From assembly GCA_900557385.1 (NCBI GenBank), contig USSP01000067.1, forward strand, positions 1 through 8,600: DNA of 8,600 nt. Direction: 5' to 3'. Origin of the DNA: an uncultured Lachnospiraceae bacterium. Lineage in GTDB: Bacteria > Bacillota > Clostridia > Lachnospirales > Lachnospiraceae. Of the stretch, positions 1-6,600 are shown piece by piece (position 1 is the first letter of the stretch; each line of letters starts with the position of its first letter). A program made the translations under genes and the position numbers. Under the pieces are notes generated by a model. It was not told where the DNA came from, searched no databases, and worked only from the letters and a program-made list of their open reading frames with translations.

Positions 1-534
1 TGGAGAACGCTCCTCAATGAAATCCACCAGTTTCAGCATGCCGTCACACTTGTCAACCAGATCATTTTTCAGATTTTCACCTTCTTTGATTCTGGTTTCC
101 ACAAAACCTTCACAGGCACCATCAATGGCTTTTTTCAGTTCCTTCCACAGCTCCTCTTCATCCAGTGTCTGTTCTTCCATATCGAAGACCTCCGGATAAC
201 GGGACAGTGTGGACACCCGGATATCATTGTCCAGATCAAATTCCTGCGCCATTTGCTGCAGATACTTCATGTACTCTGCTGCCACATCATGATTGTACTT
301 GATGCAGACATTGTTTTCACTGTAATCCTCCAATGTGATAAACAGATCTACCTTGCCTCGCTGAATGTAAGTTTTCAGTTCGTTGCGGATGGCAGACTCA
401 AAGAAATTAAGTTTCTTGGGCATCTTGATGTTCACATCCAGATAACGGTGGTTTACGGATTTCATCTCTACCGTAAACTTACGCTTTCCTTCCGATACTT
501 CACATCTGCCAAACCCTGTCATGCTTTTAATCAT
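1..534 (-). CDS. yicC: YicC/YloC-family endoribonuclease, 5' part (cut by window edge)
   Basis: The first 178 codons are present and the 3' part lies beyond position 1. The protein opens MIKSMTGFGR, the hallmark start of the YicC/YloC family, followed by a VNHRYLD segment (E. coli has VNQRYLE) and an IQRGKVDLFI segment matching the conserved RGK region of the YicC N-terminal domain. Characterised members are RNA endonucleases linked to stationary-phase or stress RNA turnover; full-length members are near 290 residues, so about 60 percent is visible. Start 534 is preferred over the internal Met at 522 because GAGAAGG (541-547) sits 6 nt upstream and family members start MI(R/K)SMT. The gene diverges from rqcH; in Bacillus subtilis yloC and yloA (rqcH) are also neighbours. 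A strong sigma-A-type promoter precedes it. Confidence 0.93.
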   Translation of the reverse strand, partial: MIKSMTGFGRCEVSEGKRKFTVEMKSVNHRYLDVNIKMPKKLNFFESAIRNELKTYIQRGKVDLFITLEDYSENNVCIKYNHDVAAEYMKYLQQMAQEFDLDNDIRVSTLSRYPEVFDMEEQTLDEEELWKELKKAIDGACEGFVETRIKEGENLKNDLVDKCDGMLKLVDFIEERSP

Positions 535-574
535 ACGCTACCTTCTCTTTTGCATATATTTTCCCCATCGTTAT

Positions 575-603
575 ATTATAGAAAAAATCTCCCATCCCGT
601 CAA
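575..603 (-). promoter_or_regulatory. Sigma-A-type promoter for yicC
   Basis: On the minus strand, TTGACG (603-598) and a perfect TATAAT (580-575) are separated by exactly 17 bp. The -10 lies about 40 bp upstream of the yicC start, leaving a short leader with the GAGAAGG ribosome binding site. This is the best-matching promoter in the window. Confidence 0.85.
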
Positions 604-629
604 GGAGTTGCTGTATGCATTTTTCCGGT

Positions 630-657
630 GGTACAAACTGTTTTTTTGCAGTATACT
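630..657 (+). promoter_or_regulatory. Putative promoter for rqcH
   Basis: TATACT at 652-657 is a good -10 element, about 38 bp upstream of the rqcH start at 696. The -35 is weak: GGTACA (630-635), 16 bp spacer, matching only the last three consensus positions. It lies back to back with the yicC promoter, with the two -35 regions about 26 bp apart. Confidence 0.5.
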
Positions 658-695
658 AAAGGAATAAAAATTTAGGAAATATGAGGATAACCACT

Positions 696-2435
696 ATGGC
701 TTTTGACGGAATTACTATCGCCGCTTTAACAAGTGAATTGAACCACACACTGCTGGGCGGACGTGTCTATAAAATCGCACAGCCGGAAACTGATGAGCTT
801 CTGCTCACCATCAAAACAGGCTCTGGTCAGTACCGGCTTTTACTTTCTGCCGATGCCTCCCTGCCTTTAGTCTATCTCACTGATAAAAATAAACCCAGTC
901 CCATGACTGCACCGGGTTTCTGCATGCTGCTGCGCAAGCATCTCCAGAATGCCCGCATTGTGAAAATTACCCAGCCGGGACTGGAACGCTGCATCCACAT
1001 CACCATGGAACATCTGGATGAAATGGGGGATTTATGCCAGAAGGATCTGATTCTGGAATTAATGGGAAAGCACAGCAACCTGATCTTCTGCAATGACCAG
1101 GGCGTGATTATTGATTCCATCAAACATGTGAGTGCCGCAGTAAGCTCTGTCCGTGAGGTATTGCCGGGACGGACTTATTTTCTGCCGGAAACCCAGGGAA
1201 AAAAGGATCCCCTGACTCTCTCCCGGGAGGATTTTATACAGGTTTTAACGGCAAAGGCACAGCCGGTCTATAAGGCAATTTATACCAGTCTGACCGGACT
1301 GTCCTCTGCCACTTCCCAGGAAATCTGTCATCGTGCCGGTGTGGACAGCGACCGTCCTGTGTCCGCTCTCACCGCCGCCGAGTCAGAGTCATTATGGCAG
1401 AGCTTTGAAAGTTTTCTTTCTATGATAAGAGAAAACACTTTTGCTCCCTGTATCGCTTACGAAAATGGTGTCCCTGCAGAATTTGCGCCCTATCCCCTTA
1501 CCATGTACAATGAGCAGACCCGTGTATCCTATGACTCCATTTCCAAGGTACTGGAGCATTATTATGAAGAAAAAGCCACCGTCACCAGAATTCGTCAAAA
1601 ATCTACGGATCTGCGCCGTATTGTTGCTACTGCTCTGGAGCGTAATGTAAAAAAATATGATTTACAGCTTCACCAGATGCAGGATACGGAAAAACGGGAC
1701 AAATTTAAAATCTATGGCGAACTGATCAATACCTATGGCTATGGTGTGGAACCGGGATCCAAATCCATGCAGGCATTTAACTATTACACCAATGAAGAAA
1801 TTACGATTCCATTGGATGAAACCCTGTCTCCTTCCGAGAATGCCCAGCACTATTTTGAGAAATATAACAAATTAAAGCGTACCTATGAAGCCTTATCTGT
1901 ATTGACCCAGGAAGTCAAAGCAGAAATTGAGCATCTGGAATCCATCAGCAATGCACTGGACATCGCCATGCAGGAGGAGGATCTGGTACAGATCCGTGAG
2001 GAACTGATCGAAAGCGGCTACATCCGTCGAAAGGGCGGCAATAAAAAAATAAAAATTACCAGTAAGCCTTTCCATTACATCAGTTCCGATGGTTTTCATA
2101 TCTATGTGGGAAAAAATAACTATCAGAATGACGAACTGACCTTCAAATTTGCCACCGGCAATGACTGGTGGTTTCATGCCAAGAAAATGCCGGGCTCCCA
2201 TGTGGTCGTAAAGTCGGAAAATCAGGAACTGCCAGACCGTACCTTTGAGGAGGCTGCACGACTGGCAGCCTTCTATTCAAAGGGTAAACAGCAGGACAAA
2301 GTGGAGGTAGACTATCTCCAGAAAAAGAATGTGAAAAAACCTGCCGGAGCAAAGCCTGGGTTTGTGGTTTATTACACGAACTACTCTATGGTGATTGATA
2401 CGGATATCTCCGGAATTCAACAGGTGGTGGAGTAG
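696..2435 (+). CDS. rqcH: RqcH, Rqc2/NFACT-family ribosome quality control protein
   Basis: This 579-residue protein has the full NFACT layout: NFACT-N (about 1-190, opening MAFDGITIAALTSELN, then GGRVYKI at 21-27, FCMLLRKHL at 75-83 and LELMGKHSNLI at 120-130), a helix-hairpin-helix region, a long coiled coil (about 290-440), a basic linker (RRKGGNKKIK) and the C-terminal NFACT-R domain (from about 457, with DWWFHAKKMPGSHV from 490 and VKKPAGAKPGFV from 546). Bacterial RqcH binds 50S subunits carrying stalled peptidyl-tRNA and directs alanine tailing for degradation; older annotations call it fibronectin-binding protein A. ATG 696 is chosen because GAGGA (683-687) lies 8 nt upstream and homologues begin M(S/A)FDG; the in-frame ATG at 681 lacks a well-placed site. 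Position 97 is Glu where B. subtilis has Asp of the DR pair; Arg98 is kept. Confidence 0.95.
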   Translation: MAFDGITIAALTSELNHTLLGGRVYKIAQPETDELLLTIKTGSGQYRLLLSADASLPLVYLTDKNKPSPMTAPGFCMLLRKHLQNARIVKITQPGLERCIHITMEHLDEMGDLCQKDLILELMGKHSNLIFCNDQGVIIDSIKHVSAAVSSVREVLPGRTYFLPETQGKKDPLTLSREDFIQVLTAKAQPVYKAIYTSLTGLSSATSQEICHRAGVDSDRPVSALTAAESESLWQSFESFLSMIRENTFAPCIAYENGVPAEFAPYPLTMYNEQTRVSYDSISKVLEHYYEEKATVTRIRQKSTDLRRIVATALERNVKKYDLQLHQMQDTEKRDKFKIYGELINTYGYGVEPGSKSMQAFNYYTNEEITIPLDETLSPSENAQHYFEKYNKLKRTYEALSVLTQEVKAEIEHLESISNALDIAMQEEDLVQIREELIESGYIRRKGGNKKIKITSKPFHYISSDGFHIYVGKNNYQNDELTFKFATGNDWWFHAKKMPGSHVVVKSENQELPDRTFEEAARLAAFYSKGKQQDKVEVDYLQKKNVKKPAGAKPGFVVYYTNYSMVIDTDISGIQQVVE

Positions 2436-2446
2436 GGATTTTGTTA

Positions 2447-2517
2447 CAAAGCAGGGATGCCGATGTTGACTCTTGAAGGTCTCATTGCAGTTTTAAGTTT
2501 TGGCTTAACCTGCTTTG
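2447..2517 (+). promoter_or_regulatory. Inverted repeat enclosing the ribosome binding site of the small peptide
   Basis: CAAAGCAGG (2447-2455) is a perfect 9-bp inverted complement of CCTGCTTTG (2509-2517). The left arm contains the AGG of the Shine-Dalgarno sequence and the right arm lies inside the peptide ORF. In an mRNA the pair could hide the ribosome binding site, a control scheme known from type I toxin mRNAs. A nested 5-bp stem, TTAAG (2493-2497) with CTTAA (2504-2508), lies inside the loop. Folding was judged by eye. Confidence 0.4.
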
Positions 2518-2570
2518 GACTTGGGCGGTCGTTTTTAAGGCTTTTCTGGTCTTTGAACCCATTCTTCTAA
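2463..2570 (+). CDS. Small hydrophobic peptide, type I toxin / holin-like toxin type (possibly a degenerate copy)
   Basis: A 35-residue ORF begins MLTLEGLIAVLSFGLT and forms a single hydrophobic segment (about residues 5-20) before a basic-aromatic tail (GRSFLRLFWSLNPFF). The opening resembles, from memory, the very short putative holin-like toxins that recur in clostridial genomes and belong to type I toxin-antitoxin families; no search was run. AGGG (2453-2456) lies 6 nt before ATG 2463; an in-frame ATG at 2457 would give 37 residues. The tail lacks the polar Gly/Lys-rich end I would expect, and the last 12 codons overlap the 3' end of the opposite-strand ORF ending at 2535, so the copy may be truncated or fused at about 2520-2535. 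It starts 27 bp after the rqcH stop. Confidence 0.45.
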   Translation: MLTLEGLIAVLSFGLTCFGLGRSFLRLFWSLNPFF

Positions 2571-2876
2571 CAAGTTTTCCTCTGTATATATTTCATCGGT
2601 TTCATCATCAATATCAAGATATGTCCATGTTTTAATATAATATTGAAACCAGGATTCTTTTCTAAAAGGTGCATTCACCATCCAAAGATATTCAAAATCA
2701 TGTTTATCGATATTTCTTGTATAAAATCTGATATTACCATCTTTATGATGTAACGTTACATCTCTTTGGGCAAAAGTGTCTTCTATCGTCTGATAGGCAG
2801 CATTTAAGTTAATAATACCATCTTTTATTATTTGTTCATCATCAAGTTCAATTACAAAAAATAACATACGAAACAT
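2535..2876 (-). CDS. Hypothetical protein, AT-rich accessory gene
   Basis: A 113-residue ORF that I do not recognise. It reads as a small, soluble, acidic and aromatic-rich protein (LDIDDETDEIYTEENLLEEW near the C-terminus; HDFEYLWMVNAPFRKESWF in the middle), with no signal peptide or membrane segment. This composition looks like an expressed globular protein rather than random sequence. The start is uncertain: ATG 2876 or ATG 2867, each preceded only by an A-rich AGAAG-type site. Base composition is unlike the neighbours: 2581-2640 has 15 G/C in 60, against 32 in 60 for 2221-2280 within rqcH, which suggests separate acquisition. Its start overlaps the 3' end of another ORF in a different frame (stop at 2852) across a minus-strand A-rich run (2895-2877), so the two may be one frameshifted gene. 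Small accessory proteins of this style are often immunity or antitoxin partners, but nothing here proves that. Confidence 0.55.
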   Translation of the reverse strand: MFRMLFFVIELDDEQIIKDGIINLNAAYQTIEDTFAQRDVTLHHKDGNIRFYTRNIDKHDFEYLWMVNAPFRKESWFQYYIKTWTYLDIDDETDEIYTEENLLEEWVQRPEKP

Positions 2877-3034
2877 CTTCTTTTTCTTTTCTTTTGTATT
2901 ATTTCATATCTCCAGGCTACATCTTCAACTGAAAAATAATCCACGTTCCATGTCGGTTTACATAATTCTCCTTCAAAACCTATAAACCATGATAAATGCT
3001 GCATCTTATATGTTGATTTTGAGAGTTCTGGCAC
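2852..3034 (-). pseudogene. ORF fragment upstream of the hypothetical protein; possible 5' part of a frameshifted gene
   Basis: This open frame runs from a TAG at 3046-3044 to a stop at 2852. GTG 3034 would give 60 residues, ATG 3004 would give 50; neither has a convincing ribosome binding site. The segment MQHLSWFIGFEGELC followed by KPTWNVDYFSVEDVAWRYEI looks protein-like, after which the frame enters an A-rich run (KKRKRRCF) and stops shortly. A one-base change in the run at 2895-2877 would join it to the 113-residue ORF that follows. Alternatively these are two short overlapping genes. The first 11 codons lie within the repeat cluster (element 2979-3012), so the true N-terminus may have been lost by rearrangement. 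No function recognised. Confidence 0.35.
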
Positions 3035-3224
3035 ATCCTCTACCTATAAGCAGCACAAAAATCGTTCCTTATATGTCGAATTTGTTGAAAAAATCGTCAT
3101 TTTCCGCTTATATGCCTTCTAAAAGACCCATAAGAACTACTGGGAACAGTCTTTTATAGGTGCCTCATCCATTCACAGGGTTCCAAAGAACATATAAGGA
3201 GTCCAATAACTCAACTTTTATAGG
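2979..3224. repeat. Cluster of four ~34-bp elements with inverted TATAAG-type ends, mostly 64 bp apart
   Basis: Four segments of 33-34 bp start C(C/A)(T/C)ATAA and end CTTATATG or CTTTTATAGG, so each has roughly inverted-repeat ends: 2979-3012, 3043-3075, 3127-3160 and 3191-3224. Starts are 64, 84 and 64 bp apart; the first pair and last pair are both separated by 30 bp. The two right-hand elements also hold small inner stems, ACTG-GGAA-CAGT and GAGT-CCAATA-ACTC, and 16 bp lies between TAAG and CTTTTATAGG in both. An extra CTTATATG lies at 3107-3114, and a weaker look-alike at 3316-3349 has the same 16-bp spacing. Element interiors are not conserved. Aligned by hand; function unknown. Confidence 0.45.
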
Positions 3225-3408
3225 TTCACACGAACCAGGTAGCTCCGGCATGTTGGCTCCAATAGTTCGTTTTCTTTCCATCGAAATTGCTCCTGTGATT
3301 TTCTTCATTTATCAACTCATAAGTTTTCAACTCATGAGTCTATTATTGTTTTCACGCCGCAATTATGCTACAGCAGTTCCTAGTGGGACTGCAGCCACGG
3401 GATTCCAC
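3225..3408. other. Non-coding tail of the accessory pocket, with small palindromes
   Basis: No supportable gene. The stretch holds two near-palindromes 15 bp apart, ACTCATAAGT (3315-3324) and ACTCATGAGT (3330-3339), inside a direct repeat of TCAACTCAT(A/G)AG (3312-3323, 3327-3338). A hairpin follows, GCAGTTCC (3373-3380), loop TAGT, GGGACTGC (3385-3392), 18 bp beyond the flippase stop. No T-run follows it on either strand, so it is not a convincing terminator. A 5-bp stem GGTTC-ACAC-GAACC straddles the left boundary (3223-3236). Confidence 0.4.
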
Positions 3409-5073
3409 CTACAGTAAATGCAGTTTCTGTGCTACCCGGACAATCGCCGTACCCTTGGGCATTGCCAGCAGCTCCTCCTTGGTCACCGCCTTAAAGCGGA
3501 TAACGCAGAACGCATAGACAATCACTGCCACCAGAATAGCCACGCCGGCAGCAATGAGATTCCGCAGGTAACTGCCATCTGCCAATACAAACCCTGCCAG
3601 CATGGACACGCCCCGGTACACCAGCCACGCTACCGCTCCCATAATTGCTGCCGACATAAAAGGCAGCCAGAAGGTGCGGAATATCTCCTGCTTGTATTTC
3701 AAATATTTACGCACTGCAAGCTGATTCATCACACACATACTCAGAGAGTAAACAATCGCTGCAATGACCAGCGCGTAAAGATTTAAGTCAGTAAAATACA
3801 GCAGGACACTCAGTGTTCCTGTCTGTAAAACCAATGCGATTGCCGCATTCCGTACAGGAATCGTTACTTTTCCGATTCCCTGCAATACACCATTGGTTAA
3901 AGTAGAAAGGCAATAGAAAATAACCGTAACCGATAATGCGGCCAAAACGTTGGATGCTGTGTTCAAAGAATTTTTCTGCCAGAACAAAAGCTGGGTGACA
4001 GGTCTTGCCAGCACTCCAAGCCCCACTGCACAGGGAATCGCAATCAGCATGGTCACCTTCACTGCTTTCTTTACATTTCGTCTGGTTTCTTTTTTCTCCC
4101 CTCTTGCAAAGCTTGCAGCTACTGTGGGAATAATGGCAGAACACATAGCGGATGCCATGGCTATGGGGATATTACTGATCACGACCGCTTTACCGGAATA
4201 AATTCCATAAAAGGTTGCTACCTCTGACTCTGCCATTCCCCGCACGTTTGTATAAAAACGCTCATAAATCGTCTGGTTTAGAGAAGTGGACAGATTATAA
4301 ATGAAAGTACTGAGAATAAAGGGTGTCACGATGGAAAGAATGACCCGGAAAATCTCCTTACGGCTTTCTTCAGCTTTATGATCCCTCTCCATTCTCCGTT
4401 TCATTCCCGGCATGTTCAATACATAGACCCATACCATAAATAACAAAGCCGTCACTACACCGGCTCCGGTTCCCAACGCACCGCCCATGGCTCCATAGAT
4501 GGCACGGGTTGTATCATCCGCTCCCGTACCTGCCACATGGGCAATCAGATACCATGCCGCTCCCACAGAAACCACTGCATTGATAATCTGCTCTAAGATC
4601 TGGGAAATGGAGGTCTGCACCATACTTCCATAAGCCTGGAAATAACCGCGCAGCACTCCCACCAGACCGGAAAGAAAAATCGTGGGAGCAAATACCCGCA
4701 ATACCCGTACAGAATTCGTTCCTACCAAATAAGGAGCAGCAAAAAAAGCAACGAGGCTTGCCCCGCCGCCAACTACCACCACATAAATCAACGCACATTG
4801 AAATACCTTGTGGGCATTTCGATACTCCTTAAAAGTGAGCCTTTGTGCCAATACTTTTGATAATGCCGATGGAATACTATAAGAAGAAATCAGAAGAATA
4901 ATGGCATAGATATTATAGGCATAGCTATAATAACCATTGCCCTCATCTCCTATAATACTGGTTAAAGGGCTCCGGTAAAGGAGCCCTATGATTCTGACAA
5001 TAATACCGGAAAGCGCCAGGATTCCGGCCTGGATTACAAATCCACCTGCTTTTTTTCTGGATTGCTCTGACAT
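3409..5073 (-). CDS. SpoVB/YtgP (MurJ-like) polysaccharide flippase, MOP superfamily
   Basis: This 554-residue protein is dominated by hydrophobic segments consistent with about 14 membrane helices, the layout of MurJ, SpoVB and related lipid-linked oligosaccharide flippases. Family features include an N-terminal cytoplasmic tail, a first helix ending in RIIGLLYRSPLTSIIG (27-42), SYSIPSALSKVLAQR (64-78), RGYFQAYGSM (142-151) and QILEQI (158-163), the last two matching the RGYFQG...SQ..EQ pattern of Bacillus YtgP/SpoVB. Length is usual for that subgroup (about 520-550). Expected role: moving lipid-linked sugar, such as lipid II or a spore or envelope glycan precursor, across the membrane; lipid II itself is not proven. 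It begins 21 bp after the glgA stop on the same strand with only a weak GAGAG site (5080-5084), so co-transcription and perhaps translational coupling with glgA are likely. Confidence 0.88.
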   Translation of the reverse strand: MSEQSRKKAGGFVIQAGILALSGIIVRIIGLLYRSPLTSIIGDEGNGYYSYAYNIYAIILLISSYSIPSALSKVLAQRLTFKEYRNAHKVFQCALIYVVVVGGGASLVAFFAAPYLVGTNSVRVLRVFAPTIFLSGLVGVLRGYFQAYGSMVQTSISQILEQIINAVVSVGAAWYLIAHVAGTGADDTTRAIYGAMGGALGTGAGVVTALLFMVWVYVLNMPGMKRRMERDHKAEESRKEIFRVILSIVTPFILSTFIYNLSTSLNQTIYERFYTNVRGMAESEVATFYGIYSGKAVVISNIPIAMASAMCSAIIPTVAASFARGEKKETRRNVKKAVKVTMLIAIPCAVGLGVLARPVTQLLFWQKNSLNTASNVLAALSVTVIFYCLSTLTNGVLQGIGKVTIPVRNAAIALVLQTGTLSVLLYFTDLNLYALVIAAIVYSLSMCVMNQLAVRKYLKYKQEIFRTFWLPFMSAAIMGAVAWLVYRGVSMLAGFVLADGSYLRNLIAAGVAILVAVIVYAFCVIRFKAVTKEELLAMPKGTAIVRVAQKLHLL

Positions 5074-5094
5074 ATAAAAACTCTCAGCCTTTTC

Positions 5095-6540
5095 TTACTC
5101 ACAAAGCCAGTCATACATTTCCTGGTATTTCTTTGCGGATACATCCCATGAAAAATCTGCCCTCATGCCACGTTCCACGATTTTATTCCAGTCACGCTTG
5201 TGGTCATAATAGATCCGCTCCGCATACCGAATGGCAGACAGCATTTCATGAGCATTGTAATTGGCAAAGCTGAAACCTGTACCCTTTCCTTCGTATTCAT
5301 TGTAAGGCTCCACTGTATCCTTAAGTCCGCCGGTTTCCCTGACAATAGGAACGGTGCCATATCGTAAGCTCATCAGCTGGCTTAAACCGCAGGGTTCAAA
5401 CAAAGACGGCATCAGGAACGCATCACAGGATGCATAAATCTTGTGGGACAAAGCCTCCGAATAATAAATATTGGCAGAAACCTTTCCATTATATTTCCAG
5501 TCAAAATGGCGGAACATATTCTCATATCGTTCCTCTCCCGTTCCCAGGACGACAATCTGCACATTATCCTGGCAGATTTCATCCATCACATAGGCAATCA
5601 GGTCAAATCCCTTCTGATCTGTCAAACGGGACACGATACCAATCAACATGGTCTTATCGTTATGATCTAATCCCAGTTCCTCCTGCAGTGCATGTTTATT
5701 TTTGATTTTCATTTTACGGAAGTTATCTACATTGTAATGGGTATTAATATACGCATCGGTATCCGGGTTAAACTCATCATAATCGATACCATTCACAATT
5801 CCCCGCAAATCTCCGCTTCTGGCACAAAGAAGTCCGTTTAAGCCTTCCCCGTAAAAATCTGTTTTAATCTCTTCCGCATAAGTATTACTTACGGTGGTAA
5901 TCGCATCCGCAAACACCAATCCACCCTTTAACAGATTCGCATCCTTATAAGCCTCCAGCTTATCCGAAGTAAAATAATATTCCGGCAGTCCGGTAATACT
6001 CATGACCTCTTTAATTCCCCATTTTCCCTGGAATTTCAAATTATGAATCGTCATAACGGTCTTAATGCCACGGTAAAATTCATTCGCCTGAAAACGTTCA
6101 TTAAGATATACCGGAATGAGACCTGTCTGCCAGTCATGGCAGTGAATGACATCCGGTCTGAACTCCAACATGGGTAAAGCAGACAACACAGCCTTGCTGA
6201 AAAACGCAAACTTCTCAATCTCCCAGAGTGCATTCTCTCCGTAAGGCTTAAAATCCGTAAAATAGTCCTCATTATCAATAAAATAGTACTGTACACCGTC
6301 TACTTCTGCTTCCAGAATTCCAACATAGACATTCTTCCAGTTAAAATCCATATAAAAATGGGCACGGTATTTCAGTTTATCCTTCATCTCCTGTTTCATA
6401 CAGGAATATTTGGGAAGGATCACCCTGACATCAAAATATTTTTTATCAATACACTTGGGCAGAGATCCTACCACATCCGCCAGACCGCCGGTCTTAATAA
6501 AAGGCACACCCTCTGATGCTGCAAAAAGAATTTTCTTCAT
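5095..6540 (-). CDS. glgA: Glycogen synthase (ADP-glucose alpha-1,4-glucosyltransferase), GT5
   Basis: A 481-residue protein with complete bacterial GlgA features: KTGGLADVVG (16-25, ADP-glucose binding), HDWQTGL (135-141), VNGIDYDEFNP (249-259, domain junction), SRLTDQKG (304-311, with Arg and Lys contacting the nucleotide sugar phosphates), and PSLFEPCGL (378-386), where Glu382 corresponds to the catalytic-site Glu377 of E. coli GlgA, then ETGGLKDTV (402-410). It is a cytoplasmic GT-B-fold enzyme that extends alpha-1,4-glucan from ADP-glucose. Length matches the family and no key residue is missing. ATG 6540 has GGGAG (6552-6548) 7 nt upstream. No other glg genes (glgB, glgC, glgD, glgP) lie nearby. 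The gene follows a Spo0A-type regulator gene by 91 bp and is followed closely by a flippase gene, suggesting control tied to growth phase or sporulation-like development. Confidence 0.97.
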   Translation of the reverse strand: MKKILFAASEGVPFIKTGGLADVVGSLPKCIDKKYFDVRVILPKYSCMKQEMKDKLKYRAHFYMDFNWKNVYVGILEAEVDGVQYYFIDNEDYFTDFKPYGENALWEIEKFAFFSKAVLSALPMLEFRPDVIHCHDWQTGLIPVYLNERFQANEFYRGIKTVMTIHNLKFQGKWGIKEVMSITGLPEYYFTSDKLEAYKDANLLKGGLVFADAITTVSNTYAEEIKTDFYGEGLNGLLCARSGDLRGIVNGIDYDEFNPDTDAYINTHYNVDNFRKMKIKNKHALQEELGLDHNDKTMLIGIVSRLTDQKGFDLIAYVMDEICQDNVQIVVLGTGEERYENMFRHFDWKYNGKVSANIYYSEALSHKIYASCDAFLMPSLFEPCGLSQLMSLRYGTVPIVRETGGLKDTVEPYNEYEGKGTGFSFANYNAHEMLSAIRYAERIYYDHKRDWNKIVERGMRADFSWDVSAKKYQEMYDWLCE

Positions 6541-6570
6541 GAACGTTCTCCCTTGCTGTTTCTATACTCC

Positions 6571-6593
6571 AGTTTACTGTTTACTGATAAACT
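6571..6593 (-). promoter_or_regulatory. Palindromic operator-like site at the glgA transcription start region
   Basis: A 23-bp stretch just downstream of the glgA -10 has inverted ends AGTTTA (6571-6576) and TAAACT (6588-6593) and contains the tandem 7-mer TTTACTG twice (6573-6579, 6580-6586). Its place at the expected transcription start fits a repressor operator, although the arms are short. It does not resemble a cre or 0A box. Confidence 0.35.
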
Positions 6594-6600
6594 TACCAAG

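Noticed and set aside
253..675. 140-residue plus-strand open frame
   Set aside because: It lies mostly antisense to the well-supported yicC gene and then runs through the promoter region; no ribosome binding site and no recognisable protein sequence.
681..695. Upstream in-frame ATG start for rqcH
   Set aside because: It would add five residues before the conserved MAFDG start, and the better ribosome binding site (GAGGA, 683-687) serves ATG 696.
3072..3080. 0A-box-like TATGTCGAA in the repeat cluster
   Set aside because: It is an 8 of 9 match with no promoter or gene nearby, well within chance expectation.
2979..3224. CRISPR-like layout (34-bp units with 30-bp gaps)
   Set aside because: Only the ends of the units are alike and they are inverted; the interiors differ, and one gap is 51 bp. 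CRISPR repeats would be near-identical throughout, and no cas gene is present.
3160..3417. 85-residue plus-strand open frame
   Set aside because: It starts at GTG without a ribosome binding site, runs through the repeat cluster and ends across the flippase stop; it looks like a chance opening.
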